Positions 26,000 through 34,719 of a DNA stretch of 64,000 nucleotides are shown here, one piece after another. The notes under the pieces are model-generated. The model searched no databases, had not been told where the DNA came from, and was given only the letters and a program-made list of their open reading frames with translations. The translations under genes and the position numbers were made by a program. Each line of letters starts with the position of its first letter. Positions within the stretch are counted from its first letter, which is position 1. Location of the stretch: positions 27,061 to 91,060 of the forward strand of contig JALSNF010000045.1 of assembly GCA_026987115.1 (NCBI GenBank). The letters run 5' to 3'. Origin of the DNA: Desulfurobacteriaceae bacterium. GTDB taxonomy: Bacteria; Aquificota; Aquificia; Desulfurobacteriales; Desulfurobacteriaceae.

Positions 26000-26329
26000 G
26001 TGAAGGTAAAGGAAAGCCACGAATTAAGGATACAAAAGGTCGTTACGAAGTTAGGAGTAGAACTTTGGAGGATAGTTGTAAGTCCCAACCACTTCTTCTT
26101 GGAGCAGAATCCGGAAAAGCCAAGTAAGTACGGGATTGCATACAAGCAGATAAAGGAAATTTACCCGGACTTTTATATGTTCTGGGAAATTAAGAACGAT
26201 GACTATACAGGAAGATTACTAACTGGTACTTTCCTTAATAAAGACGAGATAGATAAGTTTATTGACTCTATTCTTAAAAACGAGAACTACAAAAATTATG
26301 AAGACGTTAAGGATGAGATTGTAAAGTAG
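26000..26329 (+). CDS. Hypothetical protein (109 aa)
   Basis: The family is not recognised. The protein is soluble, charged and has no signal peptide. Aromatic-rich segments (LWRIVVSPNHFFLEQ, IYPDFYMFWEIKNDD) and a closing acidic helix (EIDKFIDSILKNENYKNYED) suggest a small globular alpha/beta fold. The start is GTG at 26000, preceded by GGGGGAGAG at close range, which supports a real gene. It is followed at once by an intrinsic terminator and seems to be the last gene of the RND transcription unit. No GAGCTC site lies in it. Confidence 0.65.
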   Translation: MKVKESHELRIQKVVTKLGVELWRIVVSPNHFFLEQNPEKPSKYGIAYKQIKEIYPDFYMFWEIKNDDYTGRLLTGTFLNKDEIDKFIDSILKNENYKNYEDVKDEIVK

Positions 26330-26352
26330 GGGGTTCTCCCTACTTTCCTTTT
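26323..26352 (+). terminator. Rho-independent terminator after the RND operon
   Basis: AAAGTAGGG pairs perfectly with CCCTACTTT (nine base pairs, six-base loop GGTTCT) and is followed by CCTTTTTT. The left arm overlaps the stop of the 109-aa gene. On the opposite strand the hairpin is preceded, not followed, by the T-run equivalent, so it would act poorly for selA. Confidence 0.85.
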
Positions 26353-26368
26353 TTCTAGAATAAATCCT

Positions 26369-27745
26369 TTAAATCCTTAATAAACCTTCAACAATAAAGG
26401 GTATTTCATCCTCAAATACTGTAAGCATGTCAAGAAGGTATCTATCTTCCTTTATCCTGCCAATTACGGGAACTTTCAGTGAACGCATCCTCTCATCTAT
26501 CTCTTCTGAACTTAAACCTTTAACCTCAACAGAAACACAGTAGGTAGGGAGTTTTTGGAGAGGAAGGGCTCCTCCTCCAACCTCTGCTTCATCTTCAACC
26601 AGAAAAGCCTTTCCTTCAAATTTTTTTAGTTCTAACTCTTTCAAGAGTTCTTTAGCTTTTCTTAAGATTTCATCCTTACTTTGAGACAAAAGGTTCCATA
26701 CTGGAATTTCTTTAAATACAAGCTCCTTATCCAAGTAGCAGGTTAAAGTGGCCTCTAGAGCAGCTAAGGTAAGCTTGTCAACTCTGAGAGCCCTGTTTAA
26801 GGGATGTCTTTTTATCTTCTCTAAAAACTCTTTCTTACCTAAGATTATCCCGGCCTGTGAAGCTCCAAGAAGCTTGTCTCCACTAAAAGAGACAACGTCA
26901 ACTCCGGCTTTTAAAACCTCTTGAACCGTAGGTTCGTAAGAAAAGCCTAAATTCCTAACGTCTATGAAGCTTCCACTTCCCAAGTCTTCGTAAACGGGGA
27001 TGCCGTGCTTTCTCCCAAGCTCCACGAGTTCTGAAGTTGAAACTGAAGAGGTGAAACCTAAAACCTTGTAGTTGCTGGTATGGACTTTAAGGAGAAGTCC
27101 CGTGTTCTCGCTTATAGCTCTTTCGTAGTCCCAAAGGTGAGTTTTATTGGTAGTTCCAACTTCTTTAAGGAGTGCCCCACTTTGGGCCATAACGTCAGGA
27201 ATCCTAAAAGACCCTCCTATTTCTATTAATTCTCCCCTTGAAACTATAACTTCTTTACCTTTTGCAAGGGCAGAGAGAACCAAAAGGACAGCTCCCGCAT
27301 TATTATTTACAATGCAAACATCCTCAGCTCCGGTAAGTTCCCTTAATATCCACTCTACATTCCTGTACCTTAAACCTCTTTTGCCTTCTTGAAGGTCGTA
27401 TTCAAGGTTTGAGTAGCCAGATGCAACTTCCTTAATACGTTCAATTGCTCTTGCTGAAAGGGGAGCTCTCCCTAAGTTGGTATGAAGAACAACTCCAGTT
27501 GCGTTTATTACTTTATGGAGTTTGGGTCTAAGGAGCTCTTCAAGGACTTCTTTAACTTTTTCTTTTAGCACCTCATAGCTTATTTCCTTAACCTCTCCTT
27601 GGGATATCCCCTCTCTTATTTCTTTTAAGACCCTGTTTACGGCCTCTTTTAAGAAGAAAACGGGATAACCGTCAAGGAGCTTTAAAAGGTCTTGGTCCTT
27701 TAAGAACTTATCTACCTTAGGAATTTTCCGGTAAAGCTCCTTCAC
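26369..27745 (-). CDS. selA: L-seryl-tRNA(Sec) selenium transferase
   Basis: This 458-residue PLP enzyme of the SelA family starts MKELYRKIPKVDKFL and has NATGVVLHTNLGRAPLS, a PLP-lysine block SFSGDKLLGASQAG (Lys near 294) and LRVDKLTLAALEATL. It converts seryl-tRNA(Sec) to selenocysteyl-tRNA(Sec) with selenophosphate, so this organism should insert selenocysteine. The GTG start is directly adjacent to the nuoN stop with AAGGGG upstream, so selA is probably read through from the nuo operon. No selB or selenoprotein gene was seen in the window. Confidence 0.95.
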   Translation of the reverse strand: MKELYRKIPKVDKFLKDQDLLKLLDGYPVFFLKEAVNRVLKEIREGISQGEVKEISYEVLKEKVKEVLEELLRPKLHKVINATGVVLHTNLGRAPLSARAIERIKEVASGYSNLEYDLQEGKRGLRYRNVEWILRELTGAEDVCIVNNNAGAVLLVLSALAKGKEVIVSRGELIEIGGSFRIPDVMAQSGALLKEVGTTNKTHLWDYERAISENTGLLLKVHTSNYKVLGFTSSVSTSELVELGRKHGIPVYEDLGSGSFIDVRNLGFSYEPTVQEVLKAGVDVVSFSGDKLLGASQAGIILGKKEFLEKIKRHPLNRALRVDKLTLAALEATLTCYLDKELVFKEIPVWNLLSQSKDEILRKAKELLKELELKKFEGKAFLVEDEAEVGGGALPLQKLPTYCVSVEVKGLSSEEIDERMRSLKVPVIGRIKEDRYLLDMLTVFEDEIPFIVEGLLRI

Positions 27746-29191
27746 CTACATTACCCCTTTAAGGAAAGAAGCTAAACCTAAAAGTGAAAGCTGAGAGATA
27801 AATTCAGGGAAAAGCCCCAGTATAACTAAGAGGAGGGAGGAAATTACAACTGCAATGTAGCTTGAAAGGCCCAACTCAAGCCTTTCAGCTTTCCCCTCCT
27901 TCATAAACGCGTAAACAAGAGGCTTTAGGTAAAAGCCCAAAGAAATTAGACTGGAAACCATAACTATTAATGCAGGAAGGACTTTTCCAGAATTTACTAA
28001 AGAGACTATAACGTAGAATTTAGCCCAAAAACCAAGAAGAGGAGGAATTCCCGCTAGGGACATAAAAATTACTACAGCAAGCAGGGCAAGAAGAGGTGAT
28101 GAAGAGTAAAGGTTCATCCAGTCAGAAAGCCTTTCACCTTTAAAACCTTCTAAGGTAAGAAGGGAGATAAGGCCAAACGCTGCAATCGTCATTAAGGTAT
28201 ATGCAAAAAGGTAAAACAGAAGCGAATATAGGGCAACTGAGGGAAGGGAAGAAAGGGCTACCAACATAACTCCTGCGTGAGAAATTGAGGAGTAAGCTAA
28301 CATCCTTTTTAAGTTTTCTTGATTGAGAGCTAAGAGAGCTCCCCAAAGAGAGCTTACTATACCTATAACCAGAACCACTTCTTGCCACTTGCCAATAAGG
28401 GTCAAGAAGACGGGGAAGAAGAGCTTTACCAAGGCTATAAAAGCAGATATCTTAGTCACGGCTCCCATGTAAAGGGTTATAGGGGTAGGAGCTCCGTGGT
28501 AAGCATCTGGAAGCCACCCGTGAAACGGAAAAGCACCTGTTTTAAATAGAAAGCCAGCCATGACCAAGGAGACGGAAAGGAGTAAAAGTGGAAGGGGAGC
28601 CCCTTTAAGAGCCCTTAGAACTTCAGAGTAGAGGGTTCCCCCTGAAATGCCGTATAAAAGGGCAAATCCGTAAACCAAAACCCCTGCTCCAACAGAACCA
28701 ACTATAAAGTACTTTAAAGCCGCCTCTTTACCTCTATAGTCGTCCTTGAAGAGGGCCATTAGAACGTAAGTAGAAATAGACAAAACTTCAAGGGAAACAA
28801 AAAGGGTAGTTAGTTCGTTTGCTTCAACCATTAAGAAAGCACCTAAAGTGGCAAAGAGAAGCGTATAGTAAAACTCCCCAACATAACGGATTTCAAACTT
28901 CTTTATGTAGTCATAACTAATGAGGGAGGTTAAAAGGAGAGTAAAGAGAATCAAGAGCTGAGAAATGGAAGAAAGTAAGTCTTTTTTTACAAAGCCAAAA
29001 AAGGCCTCCTTGGGGACAAAAGGGTTAGTCAAAACTACCAAGAAAGCTCCCACACAAGCAACCAAAAAGGTAAGAACGGAAAAGAGAGGGTTTTTCTTTC
29101 TATCTGGAATAACAAGGTCAATCAGGATAAAGAGCAGAGCACTCAAAGCTAAGAAAAGCTCCGGAATAAATAGCTTTAAGTTAATTCCCAT
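27746..29191 (-). CDS. nuoN: NADH-quinone oxidoreductase subunit N
   Basis: This 481-residue antiporter-like membrane subunit of complex I has about 14 spans. Markers are the Glu of SLEVLSISTYVLMALF in helix 5, KTGAFPFHGWLPDAYHGAPT (proton-channel Lys in helix 7) and YSSISHAGVML. It sits in the distal proton-pumping arm and abuts nuoM by one base. It is the last nuo gene, and its stop touches the selA start. Confidence 0.95.
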   Translation of the reverse strand: MGINLKLFIPELFLALSALLFILIDLVIPDRKKNPLFSVLTFLVACVGAFLVVLTNPFVPKEAFFGFVKKDLLSSISQLLILFTLLLTSLISYDYIKKFEIRYVGEFYYTLLFATLGAFLMVEANELTTLFVSLEVLSISTYVLMALFKDDYRGKEAALKYFIVGSVGAGVLVYGFALLYGISGGTLYSEVLRALKGAPLPLLLLSVSLVMAGFLFKTGAFPFHGWLPDAYHGAPTPITLYMGAVTKISAFIALVKLFFPVFLTLIGKWQEVVLVIGIVSSLWGALLALNQENLKRMLAYSSISHAGVMLVALSSLPSVALYSLLFYLFAYTLMTIAAFGLISLLTLEGFKGERLSDWMNLYSSSPLLALLAVVIFMSLAGIPPLLGFWAKFYVIVSLVNSGKVLPALIVMVSSLISLGFYLKPLVYAFMKEGKAERLELGLSSYIAVVISSLLLVILGLFPEFISQLSLLGLASFLKGVM

Positions 29192-29192
29192 T

Positions 29193-30641
29193 TTAAACTC
29201 CCCCTAAAAGGCCGTGAACATAGGCGTGGATAAACTTCATTATAAATTCTGGATTAAATCCCCACCATATAACAAGGAATGCTAAGAGAGACAAGCTTAA
29301 AAGCTCTCTAAGGTCTAAGTCCTTAAAGAGAAGAACTTTGGGTTCTAGGAAGAAAACGTTTCTATACATGTAGAGCATGTAGGCAGCTCCGAATATAACG
29401 CCTAAAGCCATAAGTGAAGCTACAACCCAAGAGGCCTTAAAAGCACCTAAAATGGTAAGGAACTCTCCTATAAAGGAGGAAGTTCCAGGAAGACCCACGT
29501 TAGCCATTGTAAAGAGCATAGCTAAGGTGGCAAGTTTAGGGGCAAGAGAGGCCAGCCCTCCCATACGGGAAACCTCCCGTGAATGGAGCCTTTCGTAGAT
29601 TATCCCTACTACAAAGAAGAGAGCTCCGCTAACGAGCCCGTGGCTTAGCATCTGAAATATGGCTCCCTCAATTCCTTGAACCGTTAAAGAGAAGAGACCA
29701 ATCATAACAAAGCCCATGTGGGAAACGGAACTGTAGGCAACTATTTTCTTAACGTCCTCCTGAACCAAAGCAACAAGAGCCGTATAAACTATAGCTACAA
29801 CTCCTAAGGCAAAGATTATAGGAGCGTACATCTTATAGGCCTGAGGAAAGAGAGGAAGGGAAAACCTTAAAAAGCCGTAAGTTCCCATTTTAAGGAGAAC
29901 ACCTGCAAGTATAACGCTTCCAGGGGTAGGAGCTTCAACGTGGGCATCGGGAAGCCAAGTGTGGAATGGGAAAACTGGAACTTTAACTGCAAAGGCTATA
30001 AAGAAAGCCCAGAAAAGCCACTTCTGAAGTTCAAGGGGCAGCTTTAAACTTGAAAGCTGAGTAAAGTCAAAAGTAAAGGTTCCCGTTAAGTTTGAGTAAT
30101 AGATAACCAAAACCACAAGACCTACAAGGAGGAAAATGCTTCCAGCAAAAGTATAGATAAAGAACTTTAAAGCAGAGTAAATTCTCCTCTCCCCGCCCCA
30201 AATACCTATTATTAGGCTCATAGGAATTAACATAGCTTCCCAGAAGATATAGAAGAGGAGAAGGTCTAAGGAGACAAAAACCCCTATCATTGCAGTTTCT
30301 AAAAGGAGAAGTAAGGAGTAAAAGAGCCTTCTCCTCTTACTTATGTAGTTCCAAGCTGAGGGAACGGCTACGAAAGTTAACAAGGTAGTCATTATAACCA
30401 TTACGAGGCTTAAGCCGTCAATTCCTACCTTATACTTTATTGAGAAGCTTGGAAGCCAGCTGCCGTAGTCAACAAATTGAAAGCCGACCTTTGAAGGGTC
30501 AAATTTTAAAAGGAGAAAGAGAGAGAGGATTAGGGTTAATCCTGTTGTAAAGAGGGCTATCCACTTTACCCTTTCCTCGCTTTTGCAAAGGGCAACAACT
30601 AGAGCACCCAAAAGGGGCAGAAGAAGTAAAACGCTAACCAC
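29193..30641 (-). CDS. nuoM: NADH-quinone oxidoreductase subunit M
   Basis: This 482-residue antiporter-like subunit has KYKVGIDGLSLVMVIMTTLL, the helix-5 region FYIFWEAMLIPMSLIIG (catalytic Glu), VPVFPFHTWLPDAHVEAPTP and YSSVSHMGFVMIGLF. These features separate NuoM from NuoN and NuoL. It pumps protons in the membrane arm of complex I. The gene follows nuoL after 11 bases. Confidence 0.96.
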   Translation of the reverse strand: MVSVLLLLPLLGALVVALCKSEERVKWIALFTTGLTLILSLFLLLKFDPSKVGFQFVDYGSWLPSFSIKYKVGIDGLSLVMVIMTTLLTFVAVPSAWNYISKRRRLFYSLLLLLETAMIGVFVSLDLLLFYIFWEAMLIPMSLIIGIWGGERRIYSALKFFIYTFAGSIFLLVGLVVLVIYYSNLTGTFTFDFTQLSSLKLPLELQKWLFWAFFIAFAVKVPVFPFHTWLPDAHVEAPTPGSVILAGVLLKMGTYGFLRFSLPLFPQAYKMYAPIIFALGVVAIVYTALVALVQEDVKKIVAYSSVSHMGFVMIGLFSLTVQGIEGAIFQMLSHGLVSGALFFVVGIIYERLHSREVSRMGGLASLAPKLATLAMLFTMANVGLPGTSSFIGEFLTILGAFKASWVVASLMALGVIFGAAYMLYMYRNVFFLEPKVLLFKDLDLRELLSLSLLAFLVIWWGFNPEFIMKFIHAYVHGLLGGV

Positions 30642-30652
30642 CTTATCCCCCT

Positions 30653-32518
30653 TTAAACTAGCCAGATAATAGCTACGATAATTAAAACTCCAAAGAGGAA
30701 GTATAGAACGTAAGCGTTAACCAGACCTGTTTGGGAAAACCTTAAGAACTCTCCGGTAAACTTGGTTATGTAGGCCAAAGCGTTAACAATGCCGTCTATT
30801 ACATACTTGTCAATAAAGGAAAGGAGCCTTCCAAAAGTAAAGCCTACTCCTTTAACAAAGAGGAAATAGTAAATCTCGTCAAAGTAGTACTTGTTGTAAA
30901 CAACAAGGTAAAGGGGACGAATAAGAGGGTTCTCTGTAATGATTTGTGGAGAAATCTTTTTCCACAAGTAGAAAAGGGAAGAAATAACAAGACCCAAAAG
31001 GGCTAAAGATACCGTTATTAAGGCCAAAGTTAGCTCTAGTCCGTGGGGGAGCTCTAAAAGGTGATTGGGAACGCTCCTTTTAAGGAAGTCGGTAAACCAG
31101 CCCTCTAGGAAACCTGCAAGAACAGAAGGAACCGCAAGAACTATAAGGGGAATCGTCATAACAGGTGGAGACTCGTGAAGGTGTCGTCTTTCCCTCTCGC
31201 CAAATCTCTCCTCTCCGAAGAAAACCATAAATATTAGCCTTCCCATGTAAAGGGCAGTTAAGAGAGCTCCCAAAGTTAAAAAGAGCCACCAGAGCTTGTG
31301 GCCGTTAGAGAAGGAGGCCATGATAATCTTATCCTTACTGAAAAAGCCTGCAAGGGGAGGAATTCCTACAAGAGCTAAAGCCCCTATTACGAAAGTTATC
31401 GTGGTTATCTTCATATACTTGTAGAGTCCTCCCATCTTTCTAATGTCTTGCTCACCTTCTAAGGCGTGAATGACGCTACCTGAACCTAGGAAAAGGAGAG
31501 CCTTAAAGAAGGCGTGGGTAAACAGGTGAAACATTGCAAAGACGTAAGCACCCGAGCCTAAAGCCGCAAACATGTAGCCAAGCTGGGAAAGGGTAGAGTA
31601 GGCAAGGATTCTCTTTATGTCAAACTGAGTAAGGCCTATAGTGGCAGCTCCAAAAGCGGTTATCACTCCTATAACGCCGACAACAGGTAAAACGGAGCTC
31701 CCGTCGTAAATAGGCCAACACCTTGCAATCATAAAAACTCCTGCGGCAACCATAGTAGCTGCGTGGATAAGGGCAGAAATAGGAGTGGGACCTTCCATAG
31801 CGTCTGCAAGCCAGGTGTGAAGGGGAAACTGGGCAGACTTACCTACCGCTCCTCCCAAAAGGAGAAGGGCGATTATGGAAAGGTCTTTCCCTGGAACTTT
31901 TGAAACCTGAGAGAAAACTCCGTCAAAGTCTAAGGAGCCAAAGAGCCAGAACACGGCAACTATCCCTAGAATGAAAAGGAAATCTCCTACCCTGTTCATT
32001 AAAAAGGCCTTTATTGCAGCATCGGCAGCCCTTTTCCTCTTATACCAAAAGCCGATAAGAAGGTAGGACGAAAGGCCTACTGCTTCCCAGCCGAAAAAGA
32101 GTTGTAAGAAGTTGGGAGATAGAACCAAGGTTAACATTGAAAAGGTAAAGAGGCCCAAGTAGGCAAAGAACCTGTCATAACCTGGGTCTCCTTCCATGTA
32201 GCCAATTGAGTAAAGGTGAACTAAGAAAGAGATGAAGTTAACTACAACCAACATTACGGCCGTAAGGGAATCTACAAAACCCCCAAAGTTGGCACTGAGA
32301 GCTCCAGAAACCACCCAGTTAAACCAAGTCTCCCTTAAAACCTCTCCTCCTAAAACGCTTAAGAGAACTTTAAAGGAAAGAATGAGGGAAATTCCAACTG
32401 CAATTAAGCCAAAGTAGTGGGACCTTTTCTTAAAAGAGGGAACGTTAAAGAGAGAGCCAAAACCTGCAAGCAGGAAAGAGAAAAGGGGCAAAGAGGCTAT
32501 CCAGAAAGTAATCCCCAT
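30653..32518 (-). CDS. nuoL: NADH-quinone oxidoreductase subunit L
   Basis: This 621-residue protein is the largest antiporter-like subunit. Markers are GWEAVGLSSYLLIGFWYKR, AQFPLHTWLADAMEGPTPIS, YSTLSQLGYMF and FSKDKIIM, followed by the C-terminal extension that forms the lateral helix spanning the membrane arm. The ATG is two bases downstream of the nuoK stop. Length and motif order are normal. Confidence 0.97.
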   Translation of the reverse strand: MGITFWIASLPLFSFLLAGFGSLFNVPSFKKRSHYFGLIAVGISLILSFKVLLSVLGGEVLRETWFNWVVSGALSANFGGFVDSLTAVMLVVVNFISFLVHLYSIGYMEGDPGYDRFFAYLGLFTFSMLTLVLSPNFLQLFFGWEAVGLSSYLLIGFWYKRKRAADAAIKAFLMNRVGDFLFILGIVAVFWLFGSLDFDGVFSQVSKVPGKDLSIIALLLLGGAVGKSAQFPLHTWLADAMEGPTPISALIHAATMVAAGVFMIARCWPIYDGSSVLPVVGVIGVITAFGAATIGLTQFDIKRILAYSTLSQLGYMFAALGSGAYVFAMFHLFTHAFFKALLFLGSGSVIHALEGEQDIRKMGGLYKYMKITTITFVIGALALVGIPPLAGFFSKDKIIMASFSNGHKLWWLFLTLGALLTALYMGRLIFMVFFGEERFGERERRHLHESPPVMTIPLIVLAVPSVLAGFLEGWFTDFLKRSVPNHLLELPHGLELTLALITVSLALLGLVISSLFYLWKKISPQIITENPLIRPLYLVVYNKYYFDEIYYFLFVKGVGFTFGRLLSFIDKYVIDGIVNALAYITKFTGEFLRFSQTGLVNAYVLYFLFGVLIIVAIIWLV

Positions 32519-32519
32519 A

Positions 32520-32819
32520 CTACCACCTCAAGAAAGTGTAGTCTTCAGAGTTAACGCTCTTTTTAAACCTGTAAAGGGAAACAACAATGGCAAGCCCAAC
32601 GGCAGCTTCAGCTGCTGCAACTGCAAGGACGAAAAAGACAAAGAGCTCCCCAAAAGGGTTTCCGTGTAGCTTTGAAAAACCAACAAGGAGGACATTTGCA
32701 CTGTTTAAGATAAGCTCAAGGGAGAAAAAGAGGGAGATTAAGTTCCTCCTTAGGATAACGCCGAAAAAGCCCAAAGAGAACAGAAAGGCACTTAAGATAA
32801 AAAGAGGATAGACGCTCAT
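32520..32819 (-). CDS. nuoK: NADH-quinone oxidoreductase subunit K
   Basis: This 99-residue three-span subunit has the conserved membrane glutamates in FFSLELILNSANVLLVGF and VLAVAAAEAAVGLAIVVSLYR. It lies between NuoJ and NuoN in the membrane arm and links quinone chemistry to proton movement. The start overlaps the nuoJ stop by four bases. Confidence 0.96.
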   Translation of the reverse strand: MSVYPLFILSAFLFSLGFFGVILRRNLISLFFSLELILNSANVLLVGFSKLHGNPFGELFVFFVLAVAAAEAAVGLAIVVSLYRFKKSVNSEDYTFLRW

Positions 32820-33295
32820 TCCTCCCTCCTTGCAACGGCTACGGCACCTATAGTAGCAACTAAAAGCAGAACAGAGACCACCTCAAAAGGAAGCAAGAAC
32901 CTATAAAAGAGGGGACGGGCAAGGTCGCTGGCACCGCTTACGTTGCTACTTAAACTCCCTTCCAAAAAGAAGCCAGCGTAGAGGATAATTAGGAAGAGGG
33001 CTCCACTTAGAACCCCTCCAGCAAAGAGAAAAGAAAGCCTTAAAGGCTCAGCCTTCATACTCTTTAGGTCCACAGTTAAAAGGGCAAAAAGGTAAAGAAC
33101 TATTATAGCTCCACCGTAAACGATAACTTGAACTATCCCTATAAACTCTGCTCCAACGGTAAAGTAAACCCCCGCTAAAGAGACAAACGAAGCAAGAAGG
33201 GAAACTCCGCCCTTTACAAGGTTCCTGTTTAAAACTGCCATCAAGGCAAAGACAGCCGAGAGTAAACCAAAGAAGAAAAAGAAAACCTCCTTCAT
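32816..33295 (-). CDS. nuoJ: NADH-quinone oxidoreductase subunit J
   Basis: This 159-residue membrane subunit begins MKEVFFFFFGLLSAVFALMA and contains the key helix-3 motif EFIGIVQVIVYGGAIIVLYLF, whose pi-bulge is central to coupling. The ORF track uses a GTG at 33316; the ATG at 33295 is preferred because it overlaps the nuoI stop as ATGA and has GGGAGAGGGAGAG directly upstream. Confidence 0.95.
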   Translation of the reverse strand: MKEVFFFFFGLLSAVFALMAVLNRNLVKGGVSLLASFVSLAGVYFTVGAEFIGIVQVIVYGGAIIVLYLFALLTVDLKSMKAEPLRLSFLFAGGVLSGALFLIILYAGFFLEGSLSSNVSGASDLARPLFYRFLLPFEVVSVLLLVATIGAVAVARREE

Positions 33296-33750
33296 CTCTC
33301 CCTCTCCCTTTCCCACTTCTGGTAATACCTTCCAAGCTCAAGAAGGTCCTCCTTGTGGAGAACGAGCTTTTTAATATCATACTGGGAAAACTCGTATATA
33401 TCAGTCATAACTATTGCGTCTCTGGGACAGGCTTCAACGCAGAGTCCACAGAAAAGGCACCTGGTTAAGTCCACAGTAAAGTCAACAAGCTCTTTCTCCC
33501 CGTTTTCCCCTTCGGTCATCTCCATGTCTATAACGTTGCTGGGGCACATCTCGGCACAGAGATAGCAAGCTTCGCACCTATAAGAACCGTCAGGATTAAG
33601 CTTTAAAGCGTGAATTCCCCTAAACCTCTTCCTCGGAGGGACCTTTTCAAAGGGATAGTGAACGGTAACGGTAGGCTTAAACATAGTTTTAAGGGTTATC
33701 TTCATTCCCTTTAAAAGGTCAGTAAAGGCCGCTTTCTTTAAAAGGTTCAT
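33292..33750 (-). CDS. nuoI: NADH-quinone oxidoreductase subunit I (2x[4Fe-4S])
   Basis: This 152-residue ferredoxin-like subunit has two cluster motifs, CYLCAEMCPSNVI and CLFCGLCVEACPRDAI, which bind clusters N6a and N6b that pass electrons from NuoG to NuoB. It begins MNLLKKAAFTDLLKGM, an amphipathic helix that lies on the membrane. The gene follows nuoH by nine bases and ends overlapping nuoJ. Confidence 0.96.
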   Translation of the reverse strand: MNLLKKAAFTDLLKGMKITLKTMFKPTVTVHYPFEKVPPRKRFRGIHALKLNPDGSYRCEACYLCAEMCPSNVIDMEMTEGENGEKELVDFTVDLTRCLFCGLCVEACPRDAIVMTDIYEFSQYDIKKLVLHKEDLLELGRYYQKWERERER

Positions 33751-33759
33751 TCCTTTCTC

Positions 33760-34719
33760 CTAACCTACAACATAAGCTTCTAAAGCAGCGATAAATAGGT
33801 TAAGTATTGAAAGTGGAAGGAAAACCTTCCACATTATCTTGAGCATTTGGTCAAACCTATATCTGGGGAAAGTTGCCCTAAGCCAGAAGGTAAGGAAGAC
33901 GAAAAAGCCTGCTTTTAGAAGCTGATAGATAACCCCTAGAACGGGGAACTTATCCACGAAAGGACCGCTCCAGCCTCCAAAGAAGAGAAGAGAAACTACT
34001 AGAGAAAGAACTATAATGTTTATGTACTCACCGAAGAAGAAGGCAGCAAACCTCATTCCCGAATACTCGGTGTGAAAGCCTCCTACAAGCTCACTTTCAC
34101 CTTCTGGGAGGTCAAAGGGAGGCCTTCCTACCTCTGCAACCATCATAATAAGGAATATGAGGAAAGCCAGCGGTTGATAGAGTATTCCCCAGCCGTGGAG
34201 CTCCTGCCACCTTACAATTTCCCTAAAGTCAAAGGAACCAAAGAGTATAACTACTCCCATAAGGGCAAAGCCCATAGGGAGTTCATATCCCAGAACTTGA
34301 GCCGCCGCCCTCATCCCAGCCAGGAACGAGTACTTATCGTTTGAGGAATAACCAGCAAGGAAGAGAGCGTAAATGGAAATTGCGCTCATTGCCATAACAA
34401 ACAAAAGTGCAGACTTCATGGGAACTGCGTTTATAAAACCTATTGGAACTACGCTTGCAGCAAGGAGAGCCGCAAAGACGCTAAAGGAAGGAGCAATCAT
34501 AAAAAGGAGCCTATCTGCTCCCTTGGGAATTATGTCTTCCTTGAATATCAGCTTTATAGCGTCTGCAAGTGGTTGGAGTATTCCGTGGGGACCAACGACC
34601 ATAGGCCCAGGCCTTTGCTGCATATGGCCTAAAACCTTCCTTTCTAAGTAGGTAATGGGAGGAACGGCAACGAGCATAAGTCCTACTATAAAGAGAAGGC
34701 TTAAAAAGTTGTGGCTCAC
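33760..34719 (-). CDS. nuoH: NADH-quinone oxidoreductase subunit H
   Basis: This 319-residue membrane subunit has PPITYLERKVLGHMQQRPGP and GPHGILQPLADAIKLIFKED near the N-terminus, then VGRPPFDLPEGESELVGGFH and FRATFPRYRFDQM-type text near the end. It forms the quinone-access chamber with NuoB and NuoD. Its start overlaps the stop of the inserted cyclic-nucleotide-binding-fold gene as ATGA, instead of following nuoG directly. Confidence 0.97.
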   Translation of the reverse strand: MSHNFLSLLFIVGLMLVAVPPITYLERKVLGHMQQRPGPMVVGPHGILQPLADAIKLIFKEDIIPKGADRLLFMIAPSFSVFAALLAASVVPIGFINAVPMKSALLFVMAMSAISIYALFLAGYSSNDKYSFLAGMRAAAQVLGYELPMGFALMGVVILFGSFDFREIVRWQELHGWGILYQPLAFLIFLIMMVAEVGRPPFDLPEGESELVGGFHTEYSGMRFAAFFFGEYINIIVLSLVVSLLFFGGWSGPFVDKFPVLGVIYQLLKAGFFVFLTFWLRATFPRYRFDQMLKIMWKVFLPLSILNLFIAALEAYVVG

